A stretch of 64,000 nucleotides of DNA from Camarhynchus parvulus. Lineage: Eukaryota; Chordata; Aves; Passeriformes; Thraupidae. A program made the translations under genes and the position numbers. Positions 13,403 to 24,200 of this stretch are shown one piece after another. Within the stretch, counting starts at the first letter, position 1, and each line of letters opens with the position of its first letter. Below the pieces are notes generated by a model, which saw only the letters and a list, made by a program, of their open reading frames with translations, made no database searches and had not been told where the DNA came from. The stretch spans positions 70,185,689 through 70,249,688 of the forward strand of contig NC_044571.1 in the NCBI RefSeq assembly GCF_901933205.1, read 5' to 3'.

Positions 13403-13466
13403 AAAACCCAACCCAAACAAAGCAAAAAAACAAAGCAAGAACAACAACAACAAACACCACCCAAAG
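13403..13466. repeat. A/C-rich low-complexity tract with (AAC)n
   Basis: Runs such as ACCCAAACAAAG, AAAAAAACAAAG and (AAC)4-5 are almost free of T. It is the strand complement of the G/T-rich tracts seen elsewhere in this window. Confidence 0.85.
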
Positions 13467-15306
13467 GCACATGGTGTACGCAAAAAAAATGCTTAAGTTA
13501 TAATTAACTAACCTATAGAACATTCCTAATGTTTCTTATCACAGCATGAGGATTCTGCTCTTGTTTTTAGTGAAATCAGCAGAGTTTCTGATCACATTAA
13601 CTCTGATTGCATTGACTTCCCAGTTGACTTCAAACACCATGTAAAAAGTATTAATATGTGCTCTGTTAACCTGCAAAATAATAGCCTGGCAAATCCCAGA
13701 ATGTTTATCAGTATTGTAATTCCTAAATCTGGGCACAGCAGGGATTTTTCCTTAGGTTTTGGGAAGTGAGAATATGCAGGCATGCTATCACGAGGTTTGT
13801 TAAAGATCCTGAGCGTACAGTCCAGAGAAGACCACACAAACCCTGCTTCAGGATGTTTTTGTTTTCTGCCTGTCAACAAATTTAGTCTGCTATGAAGATT
13901 TATAATAGTGAACTAATGATGTTATTTCATGTTCTGTGTGGAAACTATGCACACAGAGAATGGTAAAACCTGAAAGTTTAGTTTAAGGCAGTAATGCAAG
14001 TAAATGCTCTGCTGAGGGTTTGTATTTGTGGTTGCGACTTGTTAAAATGGAAATGGAAAAACAAACAGGAAGAGCAGGTGGGATAGGTTTATTATGGAAT
14101 ATAACACTATGTCTTAAATTTAACTCAAGCACAGAGACCGTAACATCTTTAACCCTTAAATGCATTTATGTCAGAATTGTTCATGTTTTTAGAAACAAAT
14201 CCCCTCATCATGTCAAAGGTCTAAAAGTAGATAAAAATAAATTGAAACTTCATTTCCTTAGCTTTTTCAGTTTGAGCTCTGTAGTTGACTTTTTATAAGC
14301 TGTTTTTTTTTCATATTGTTCTCTGACATTTGGTGGTCTTATGAATGAGTTTTTAAGCCCTTGTAAAGCTCTAAACTGATAATGTTACTCTGATTCAACT
14401 GACCGCTTAAGCATGTGCACATGTCCTCTACTGGCTTACGAAGTGTCTATATTTATTAGAAAAACCTACTGAATCAAGGCTACTAAGAAGATGGACTTTT
14501 CAGTTTTCACACCTTCTGACTTTCAAGTAAAGCTGTATATTTTTAATATTTGATGGAAATCAATATGCCACTACCATAAGGTTTGATTGGCAGGTGCCTC
14601 TCTGGGTTTCCCCAGAGCAGCTGGATGCTCTGTGCCTGGGAAGGAAAACCAAGTTTATTATGGCTAAGTGAAAGGCTTGCTTTATTTGTTTTTAGTACTC
14701 TATTCCAGATGCCCTGACAAACTTACCATTTAAGCTTTATGGATACTCAGTAAAAAAGGCAGGGGTATTCCACGGATGTGAGATACTTTCTTAGTATTAC
14801 TATTGATTTCTGCTCCATCACGCTTGTTGTAGTAAAGGATTGACTTAGTCTTGCTTGATGTGACTCAAACTTATCCTTTAATGTCAAGCACAGCATAAAA
14901 GCTGGGGATCAAAGTAGGGATTTTTACTCTAGTTACCAGTAATGAGATGCCCACAGAAGGATATAGTTCCCCATGGTTTCCAAATGTTTGTTCCCCTGCT
15001 TGCTTGGAAGGTCTTCATTATATACCCAGTGAGAATGGGGTCTGGTTTATTTGGCTTAATTGCACGGGCCTATAGGAGCAATAGTTGGTTTTCTTTTTTA
15101 AAACGCAGCAATTTTAAGTAGTTAGAAGAAACAGAAATAATAATTCATGCTTTTTTACGGTATGAAGCTGTTAGGTTGTAAGTTAGCCCTGCATATGGAG
15201 GAGTATATTGAGAGTTGTAGAAAGTGCTGATAAAATGAAGTGTCTCATTTGTAATCCTTGATTTATAGTGTTTTGGGGTATTATTAACAGTGTTACTAAT
15301 TCTTTG

Positions 15307-15326
15307 TCATCTTACATGTAAGATGA
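15307..15326. repeat. 20-bp perfect palindrome
   Basis: The half-site TCATCTTACA is followed with no spacer by its exact reverse complement TGTAAGATGA. It lies about 1.3 kb upstream of the ATP8A2 exon. It could be a dyad binding site or chance; nothing else in the sequence supports a function. Confidence 0.8.
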
Positions 15327-16640
15327 GTAAGTTCCATGACCAGGATGTGAATTGGATGAGGTTTATCTGTATCCATGATAATAAGCAATGGAGGGACTAG
15401 TATTCTCAACTGATGAGAAATACGACCTTTTATAAGTTTTCTTGTGGCTTTGTCTTTTGAGCAATAGATGATGGCTATTCAGTAACTCTCCTGAACTTGC
15501 CCTCAGATTGTCCTCTGTCTCTGTAGGGGGGAGTGGTTGGGCCCTGGCTTTCACTCTCCTTTGGATCAGGTGAAAAGTGAGGGGGTTCCCTCTGAAGTGC
15601 CCCAAGTGCTAGACAGGAAATAAGGGCAGGGAGTTCTCCCTTGGTTTCAAATAGTCAGAGAAGCATTTAATCCTGTGTGTGCATTCAGGAGAAGGACAGG
15701 AGTTAATTCTGCTCTTGAGAGTAAGAAAAGTTTGAGCAAGACTGAGAGGAAGCAGTGAAGAAAAAGAAATGACACTCCAAGATCCCAGGGGCAGAGGCTC
15801 TTGGGATAAAATTCTGTTATTGATAACATTACCCAAACTGTGTCCATTATACCATCCTTAGAGTTTCTATGAATGTTGTCACTGCATAGTAGTGTTGAAC
15901 TAGATAAAACAGCTTTCTTCCCACAAGACTTACCCCTTGTTTTTCCAGCACTGGTCTCTAATGGTTTAAGCACAGTCATCTACTTTGTGTTAGATTTTCA
16001 GGTACAGTGTAGATAAAGCATGCCATGAAGTCATAAATCTAATCCCTCACATTTTAATGGGGAAACAGGGAATTATGCAGTCATTCTTTTAAAGAAGAAG
16101 GTGCAAAAGGTAATCTGTGTCTAAAGTGGCTGAATTGTGTTCTCTGTCCTACTCATTAACTTAATCTGTAAATTTGCCTCCAGTTTGGGGCTAGTTTTCT
16201 AGTGGATCAGAGTGAGTTTGTTTTGATTACCATACTAATGAGTGAGATGAGAGAAAATGAATTGCAAAGGAAATTTTCCGCTGTCCTCCCACACTTCCCC
16301 TTTTGTGAAAGTGGCCTGATTCTTTTCCTACCTGTTTGGAAAGGTGATGTATTTGGGCTGCAGTTGGGAAGGTTGTATCACAACTGCTTTGGGCACATCC
16401 ATCATGCAGGAGTGTGTAGTAAAGATGCTGGAGTCTGCTCTGAAATGAGACAAGTTCCTAGGCAAGCAGAGGGAGCTTTTGCCAATTTGTGACACAAGTC
16501 AGTATATCTGCATGAGGTGCTGATAACACACTAGCTCAAGTCAGTGCGAATTTGAGTGCATGTGTACTGTGCTCTGCTGCATGGTCTGGAGATATCTTGC
16601 TCTAGTTTGAATGCACTTTTCTTGTATTAGGAAGAAACAT

Positions 16641-16662
16641 TTTCTTTCTGTTTTTTTTTCAG
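16641..16662 (+). other. Splice acceptor and polypyrimidine tract of the ATP8A2 exon
   Basis: An almost unbroken pyrimidine run (TTTCTTTCTG followed by nine T and C) leads directly into AG at 16661-16662. It is a strong 3' splice site. The reading frame begins cleanly with the next base, GCA for alanine, which is where the family alignment places the junction. Confidence 0.9.
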
Positions 16663-16835
16663 GCAACAAGAGCTTCTCTGACTCAACATTGTACCAGTCT
16701 GGGGGAGTCACTGGGCAAGGAAAATGATATTGCCCTGATTATTGATGGCCACACACTGAAGTATGCCCTTTCGTTTGAAGTCAGGCGGAGCTTTCTGGAC
16801 TTGGCACTCTCCTGTAAAGCAGTCATTTGTTGCAG
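16663..16835 (+). CDS. ATP8A2: ATP8A2 internal exon: part of the P domain of a P4-ATPase phospholipid flippase
   Basis: This exon translates from its first base (phase 0) into 57 codons plus the first two bases (AG) of an arginine codon, so it ends in phase 2. There is no stop. The peptide begins [10 protein letters not shown], contains [18 protein letters not shown] at about residues 23-40, then [10 protein letters not shown], and ends CKAVICCR. These are P-domain segments conserved in class-1 P4-ATPases, lying between the DKQET and GDGAND motifs, which must be on other exons. The paralogue ATP8A1 has K in place of H in IIDGH, T in place of S in YALSF and a different run after it, so ATP8A2 fits better. 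In the family, ATP8A2 pairs with TMEM30A (CDC50A) and moves phosphatidylserine and phosphatidylethanolamine to the cytosolic leaflet, mainly in neurons and photoreceptors. No frameshift or lost residue is seen, so the exon looks functional. It is the only exon recognised in the window. Confidence 0.95.
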
Positions 16836-16841
16836 GTAAGG
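16834..16841 (+). other. Splice donor of the ATP8A2 exon (AG|GTAAGG)
   Basis: The exon ends ...TGTTGCAG and the intron begins GTAAGG at 16836, a near-consensus 5' splice site. The split arginine codon (AG|N) matches the conserved CCR-V-S-P junction of the family, whose remainder would lie on the next exon beyond this window. Confidence 0.9.
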
Positions 16842-17789
16842 AATTCTGTGTCTTTTTTGGGTAACAAAATGGCCATGAAGCCTATGAAATTCAACCTCAT
16901 ATGCACACACTTAAGTATGCTGGAGAGCAGCTTGCTTAGTAGTGTCTTTCTACCTCCTATGGAGGAGGAGGCACGCTCCTTCATTAAAGTTGTGTCATCA
17001 AATAGTACAATTCCCTCTGCCAGTGTCATTCCCAGCTGAGTCTGATCTCTTCTATAAAGTGATGAAAGATCATGAGAAAACATTGTGCCTGATTGCCCGA
17101 TTATAGTAGACACTGATGAGAAGCAGTGGTATGGATGTCATTTGTAATCAAAATGTTTGTGTGACTGTTCAGCTCAGCTCTAGAGAAGGTCACTGCAGGA
17201 ATTTAAGTTTGTCTTGACTTCTGGTTGTGTATTATGTGAGCCTGTGAGAAGTGTGATTTGCCCTATTAAAATGTTAGACTACTGCTGGCTTTGCTAAGTC
17301 ACTGCAGAGTTTGTTGCTGTTTGTGGATATAGCCATACACAGGTATGGTCCTATGTCATGACTACTTCAGAAGGAAGGAAATAAGAGCCCCAAGAAAACG
17401 AAAACCAAAAGCTGGCTTACTTTACTTTTTGTGTAGCAGGAAGGCTGCATCATTTTTAACTTCGAAAGATTATGTGGCTTTGAGGATTGTGTGTGTTTGT
17501 GCTCATTGCTGGTATTTGAGGGGAACTATGACCTAGTGGAGATTGTTGATTTAGGCAGGCAGGAAGTTTTATTTGCATTCTAGAAGCAAGACCTGCTTTG
17601 TGGGAAATGACTGTATTCTCCTTGTACTACTTTTTTTTGCAGTCTTACTTACTTTTATGTGGGCACTTTGGTACAAGTATCACATGGCAAAAGGTGTGCT
17701 GTCCATGTACCTGAAATAGCTGAACCCTTGGGCTTTTTATCTGACTAGTTTCTTTCCATTTGTTTTCTGCACTGCTGTACTGCACGATA
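16836..17789 (+). other. ATP8A2 intron, start of the downstream part
   Basis: Begins with the GTAAGG donor. Apart from short open frames on both strands near 16823-17113, which are shadows of the exon and its flank, nothing is recognised. Confidence 0.6.
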
Positions 17790-18450
17790 CTGGGGCTAGA
17801 GCTGTTCAACGTGTTCATTAATTACCTGATGATTAGATGGAGTATGAACTCAGCAAGTTTACAAATTATACAAGACTGAGTGATAACACTGAGAAATTGG
17901 CTGCCCTTCTGAGGGACTTCAACAGGCTGAAGAATTGAGCAGTGAAATCTCATGAGGCTCAAGAAGAGGAAATGCAAAGTCCTATGCCTAAGGAGTTACA
18001 ACCCCTTACACCAGTAAGCTGTGGGGGTTGCCAAGGTAGAAAGCACCTTTGTCCAGAAGGATCTTTGGATCCTTGGTGGACAAGCTGACCATGAGCCAGC
18101 AATGAATCCTAGTGGCAAAGCAAAGACTGGTGTTACCCTGGGCTGCAGTGTAAGGAGCATTGATAAAGGTTTGAGGGAATTGGTCCTCCTTCTCCACGCT
18201 GGTGAAGTAGCTTCTGGAATGTTGTGTCCAGTTCTGGGATCCTCAATATAACAGGTTTAATGGAGAGAATCCAGTGCAGGACCATGAAGATGATAAAGGG
18301 GCTGGAGCATCTGTTATACAATGAGAATCTGAGAGCTGCAGGTGTTCAGCCTAGAGAAGAGACTCAGAGGGGTTTGTATGAACATACAATAGAAGGGAAT
18401 GAAAGATGAGGGAGACAGACTCTTCCCTATAGTGTTTAGTGACAGCAGTT
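17790..18450 (+). mobile_element. CR1 LINE fragment with end of ORF2, plus orientation, lacking the 3' tail
   Basis: This is the longest CR1 piece here. It starts in the reverse-transcriptase region: the segment at 17796-17830 translates LELFNVFINYL and is followed by an ACTCAGCAAGTTT segment, both matching CR1 ORF2. It runs on to a KMIKGLEHL-encoding stretch at 18287-18313 near the ORF2 C terminus, then GGGAGACAGACTCTTCC and GTGACAGCAG. Stops and frameshifts interrupt the frame, so it encodes no active enzyme. The copy stops before the usual 3' untranslated region and 8-bp tail repeat, which suggests a deletion or later truncation. Confidence 0.88.
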
Positions 18451-20273
18451 TTTCTTCTGTTGCTGATTAATTTTTTTTAAAATTTGGGCAGGGGGCTAGA
18501 GGAACAGGGCACAAAGCCTTAGAGCAGAGGTCTCTTTTCTGCAGCTGTTTCATGGAGTGGGAAGTGTTTTACAAGAGGGAGCTAGCACAAGTGTAGCCAT
18601 CTTTGGAATGCAACAGGCCCCAGTGTAGGGCCAGAGTAAAGGTACCTTGGGCTTTGAGAGCACCAAGTGCCCGGGAAGGGCACTGACCCTGTCTTGTGCT
18701 CTGTTTGAGGGGCAGTTAACAAACAGAGCAGATGGAAAGCTCCTGCTTTCCTACTCTATCGCAGTGCTTTGGCAGAGATCCTTCAAAGCCGCTCTTATAG
18801 TTTATTGCTCGAAGATTTGACAAGTTAAGCCAAAGACCTACGTAGCTGAAACAAATAATAAATTGAAAATTATTAAAATTACACATAAAATATATATAGT
18901 AAGTTGATTATAATGAGTGGTCCTGTTTTGCCAGGAGACATGCAATACTGGACATTTCCTCTTTCATTATTTCATGAGGGGAGCCAACAGGAGTTTTATT
19001 TATTAGTGAATTAGCAAATTGAGGAACAATGCAGAAAAAAAATACTTTAAATCAAAGGGGAAGAGATGATGTAATTTCATAGCTTAAAAGGAGGAATGAA
19101 AATAATTGAGTTTTAAGTCCCCAGGGAAAAAGAGGAATGCTTTTAATAACCTTTAAGGCTTTTCAAGAACCTTCCAGTCACTTGCCAGGTGCTTGATACT
19201 GAAGCAAGAAAAACATTTTTTTTAATGCTCTGAGTTGTTTTCGATAGTACTTTGTGTGTCAAATAAGGCAGTGCACTTATACTTTACAGGAAGAAGTTTT
19301 AAAATGGAATTGAGAAAGAGGACATTTCAAATTAGAGTTAGTCTTCAAATGAAAATGTTAATTGGGAGGGGGATGTGGCTCTTTAAGTTAGTGGTATGAT
19401 GTTTAACCACAGTAGGAGTCGCCTTGCTATTCTCAACATTGCATAAATTCATGGGGCTTAATATTTCATAAATTTACTAAAACATTTTCATCTCCTCTGG
19501 GGAGTTTCAGCTGCATTTGCCATTCAAAAATTTTTTTTAAATATAGTTAAGACATACTGTATATTCATTTTCTGGGCTTTAGGCATAAACTGTAGTTGAA
19601 CTTGATTCTCAGGGGTAATCTCTTGAAATGAAACTGTAGTAAACCTGGCTCCTTTTTGCATTAAGAGGGAGAGATGGTATCTTCTGATGGGGTTAAGTCT
19701 TGCACTGTTACAGTGTCTCTAGCAGGCCACTGGCACAGTGGAGAAAAGTATACGCCTCGGGAGACTTGGTAAAGCTAGCAAAATCAAATCAAACAACTCC
19801 TTAAGAAAAAGCCTTGTTTGTTAAAAGTTTTTCCAGAGACTGACAGATCTTATTATCTTTCTTCACACTGACTGGGATGTCAGGATGTCAAAAGCAAGCA
19901 AAACTTACTTTTCAGTGGAAGTAAATGTTGTTTGGAAGGCAGTTGAACTCTTGACTTCATTTATGAGATCTGAGCTGATGATTGCCTGTCTCTGGTTTTC
20001 TAATGTTCTTTTAACATACCTGTTTTTAGTGATGTTTGTGAGACACAAAATGTTGAGGTTTGGGTAGAAGTGAGATTATTCTTTTAATAACCAAATACAG
20101 TGTTTTCATTCATCTAGTGTTTATACTCTAGCTGGTAGGTACAGCATATTGTTGCATTTGGCTCTGAATATAAAAGTAGCTGAGAATTATATAACTTGTG
20201 TGTTATGGCATTTAATATTTAATTATTTAATATTTTAAAAATTCAGTATAATTTAAAATTCATTTTTAATTCT
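18451..20273 (+). other. ATP8A2 intron, AT-rich
   Basis: No exon or repeat family was recognised. Very AT-rich stretches occur at 18850-18900 and 20205-20275. A 60-codon frame at 19885-20067 has no known motif. Confidence 0.55.
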
Positions 20274-21281
20274 CTACTGAAGAGCCTGCCTTGAAGTGGA
20301 AGTATTTGTAGTTGCATTAATGCAATGTTTCAGAAACACATTTTTATGACTGTGCTTTGGGAACTTTTTGTTATTGTTGTTGAATAGAACTTCTTTGCAG
20401 GTGGCAGTGACTCTGCCTTTGTATGGGTTTAATGCCATATTAACAAGACGTCCATCAGGAAGCAGCAATCCATCAGCATTTAAGAGATTAAAGAATTCTA
20501 AGCAGTTTGTAAGTACTTCAGTGCTTAAAATTAATTGCTGGGCAGCAGAAGTAGTCCTTTGTATAATTTCTTTCACAGATGTAAGCGCAACAAAGCAAGC
20601 ATCTCCAGAGAGATGCGTAGCATAAGACTGGGAGCCCATCCCACACTGGGTGCCTCAGTGTGATTTTTTTTTTTTTCCTCTTTTGCTTGTATTACTGACC
20701 ATTTCTGCCATACTTCCTGAGGTGATGATGCTGGGATGTTGTTTCTTTTCCATACATGTACTTAGATCCTGCAGCTTTTCAGCTGAGTGAACAGCGAGGT
20801 GATGCCCATGTAGGAGGGGTTTCAGGTAATAGGAAAATAAATAAAATGTTGCAATTGCTGTACTGTCCATCAACTTTTCTGCCATACTTTTGATCCTGTG
20901 TGCTGTTCTGGAGAGGTCTCTATAAAGTGGTGCAGCATGAACAGAAATTGAGAAAATCCAGCAACAGCAATTTCTATGGACTATCTGCTATTTCCACAAG
21001 GGCACTTGCCATGTCATGGCTACTACATCAGGATGTTTTTGCTTGCTTTTAGGTGTGAAAGATATGTGCAGTTGTTGCTCAGCATCTGAACACTGACTTC
21101 TGGAGGGCTTCTGCCCAGCCTCACCAGCTAACTTTAGGTGATAATGGCGCAAACTGTTACTTTCAGTACCTTGAGCAATATTGGAGCTGTAGTGATAATG
21201 GTTAGGACCTAAGTAAAAAAAGAAACGAGGAGAAAATGTATGTTTTTTAAACAAGCAATAGGAAAACCCTGTTCTGTGTTT
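20274..21281 (-). pseudogene. Unidentified ~1-kb minus-strand frame with only two stops; possible retrocopy or decayed coding sequence
   Basis: Three successive minus-strand open frames (21254-20988, 20885-20655, 20639-20274) are all in the same reading frame. Reading the gap at 20886-20987 codon by codon shows no stop beyond TAG at 20990-20988; the second stop is TGA near 20655. Upstream the frame is closed by TAG at 21284-21282. About 335 codons with two internal stops is unusual for sequence this AT-rich. Protein-like stretches include RTAHRIKSMAEKLMDST, SGDACFVALTSVKEIIQ and NADGLLLPDGRLVNMAL. I do not recognise the family. An A-rich run encoding RGKKKK sits in the middle. It could be a decayed retrocopy, a piece of an old element, or a compositional accident. 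Confidence 0.3.
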
Positions 21282-21284
21282 CTA

Positions 21285-24200
21285 TTGCATGTAGCATGCA
21301 GGGAGGCTGGGGTGAAGACAGGAGCCCACAGGTATCACTCTGAGAGCAGACATTACATGTTCTGAAACGAACATGCCCTTTGACTAGAGTGTGTCTGCTT
21401 AGGTGTGGAAAGGGAAGGGGTTTAATGAATTGAAAGCAGAAGGTTGGAGAAGGGAAGGCAAAAAGCAGCTTGTGAAGAGTACATGTTGCTAACTGTTAGA
21501 GTCACTTCATCAGCTAAGGAGAGAAGAGAGATGAGGAGACAAGAGAAAAGTTGTCTCAGCACTCCAAGTTGTAAGGCCATAGCTGGGGTGCTTCTGGTCT
21601 TCCATCATGATTTGGAGGAGACGTTAATAGCATAGCTGACAAAATGAACATCTGGAATACTTCTTAAATATTTATTCCCCCAACTTGTATATTGTTGCTG
21701 GTGTTAGTATTTGACAAAATGATTCTTCTGTGCCGTAGTTCAGCGTGTATTTATTTATTGAATCAAAAATGTGTCTTACTGGCTTTCATTAGATAAGACC
21801 CCCATTTTCATGATAAAAAATTGCAACTCAATTCTGATTAAGAGTATGATAGCCAATTCTGATGTTAATTGGTCCCAAAGAAAATTGTGGATGTGTTACA
21901 TTTTCCTGTATGTACATCTTGTGTTTCCCCTCACCTGTCACCTACTAAATAATCAATGCTCATTCTCATATTCTATTTCTGCCAACTCATGACAGCAATA
22001 TTCATCTTATGACTTTGAAAACCATGAGGGAAGAACCATTCTGACAGCTTTAGTGTTTGTAGATAATTGAAGTGGGAGGAAGGTTTGGAATTGCAGCATT
22101 ACATGGTGCTCTCTGCACTCTTGAATAAAGCATATTCACAGATGATTAGAAATTATCACCTAAACTGTTCAGTGTGTATGTAAGGATGTATAAAACAATC
22201 CTGGGACTTACGATTATTTTTCTTAAAAGCCTGTTGGCTGCTTTGCAACAGCTAAGTAGACTTGGAAAATGTCACCAGTTCTGTGTTGGAAAGCTAATAT
22301 GGGTAAACTTCAGGAGAGCTTGGTCTTACAAATTTTGCTAATTATGTTGTCCTCTGAGTGGCAAAGCGAGTTTCTGCTGCATGTTTTGACTTCTGTTCTT
22401 TTTTATAGGTGTTCTGAGCTATGACAGTTCCTGGACCTCACTTTCATAGTTCAAATCATTAAAATGCTTAGCTAATGTTTAAAGGGGGAAAAAAGTACTG
22501 TTTACACTTAAACAGTACTTAAAGATACTGTTTTAACTGGTATTGTTTTTTAAATGACACAGGTGAAGCATGTTTCCCTTGGGTAACTATTAACTGCCTG
22601 ACAGCCTGAATTTAAATGATTCATGCTATGTAGCCAAACATTTCTTACTGCTTAACTTCATCCCATTATTGTGACTCTTCCTATTCTGAGCAATTATTTT
22701 ACTTTATTTGTTCAGATGAGGAAATAATTCAAATGAAATAATCCCTAAGTTGAATCAGTGTTCCAGTTTCCACTGCTATTCACAATTTGGCAAAACGTTT
22801 GCCTTTTTGAATTTATTCAAGAAAAATACTTAGCTCATAGACTAAGTTTGTATTGTGCTTTAAACTTGCGTATGTCTGTTCAGATCTGGTATCTGTTTTA
22901 GTGTTCAATTTCTGTTTCTACTGGATGACCAGCTGAGTGAGTTCTCATGCTCATAACTGATTAGGGATAAAAACCTTTTCCTGAAATACTCTGCTTCACC
23001 TCTGTTTCCTGTTTCTGTTACTGTTCTTACTAGCAAATTTCCTTACCACCAAGTAATTGAAAAAGGTTGGAGGAAAGGCAGGAATAGAGCTAAAATCAAC
23101 CTTTTTCATTGGAAACAATTTTGTAGGAAAAATACTGCATGTCCTGACAAAAAACTTAATAAGTTTCTCCTTCAAGTAGTGTTTACCCTAGTTGTTATTT
23201 TTAAAATTAACTTGTTACCATTTTTCATTGTGAGCCTAATATTTAGGTTACTAAAATCTTAGCAGTTCAGTTGATCCATCTCATCAAATGTAAGTGAAAT
23301 TTGTCTCTTGAGCAATGGGGTGATAATAGTCACAAACACTTCCAAATGGTATCAGTGTCTGCTTCTTCACCACACTGCAGTATCTTGTCCAAATTGCTCC
23401 TGGTCTTCAGTTTCTGAGCAGGAGCAGCCAGCAGTGCTATGTTTAGTGCTACACTTCCCAAACTGGAAAATAAACATTCCATAGATACTGCACATGAGAA
23501 AGAACTATGCTGCTGGAATGTATGCTATTTTAGAAGAAAGATAAAACTGTGGTTTGGAATACCTTCTGTTCCATGAGAAATTCATAGTACTGGTATATTT
23601 TTCTTTCCACTAGTGTTAACCCCTGTCTTCTGGCCAAGTTCCAAATGGAACAATTACTTTCTTCTCACTGAAATTCCCCTGCTGCCTTTATTGAATATAA
23701 TATTCTTCAATTCCTATGCAAAGCTGTTGAGGGTGATGGTGTGAATGCTAAAGGTCACCAGGTATTAATTGAAAGGTCCTACAGCAAAGTTCTGCTTGTG
23801 AACCCACCTCTAACTATTTGCATCCCTTCATTTTAAGCTTCTGTTTTGTAGAAACAGTATTGGAAGCATAAATGTTACCACTAATCTCTTTAAGCAAAAT
23901 ATGTAGGGTCTTTTTTTGGAGGGGAGGTGTTTGTTTGGTGTTTTCCTTTGTCTTTTTTATGGTTAGGGGGTGGTGCATGTTTTACTCTGGGCTTACCCAG
24001 GTTCCTCCATTTTTCCAGTGCAAGTGTAAAGTAACTTTCTATCTTAGTTGACACCAGAATGTTTGAACTCTTTCTAGGTGGCTTGTGGTGGCATGTGTAA
24101 TACATGGTGTCTGACACAGTGCACAGAAACATTCATTGGTGTATGCACTTGTGTTTGGTAAGAGTAGGTTCTCAGTATGATGAGGTGTGTAGGCTAACTG

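Larger units (their letters stand above)
12833..16640 (+). other. ATP8A2 intron immediately upstream of the exon
   Basis: No further exon was recognised. An A/C-rich stretch lies at 13403-13466 and a 20-bp perfect palindrome at 15307-15326. A minus-strand frame at 15363-15836 carries a single stop, without recognisable motifs. Confidence 0.55.

Noticed and set aside
18224..18409. Small protein-coding frame with KMIKGLEHL
   Set aside because: This is the decayed end of CR1 ORF2, not a host gene.
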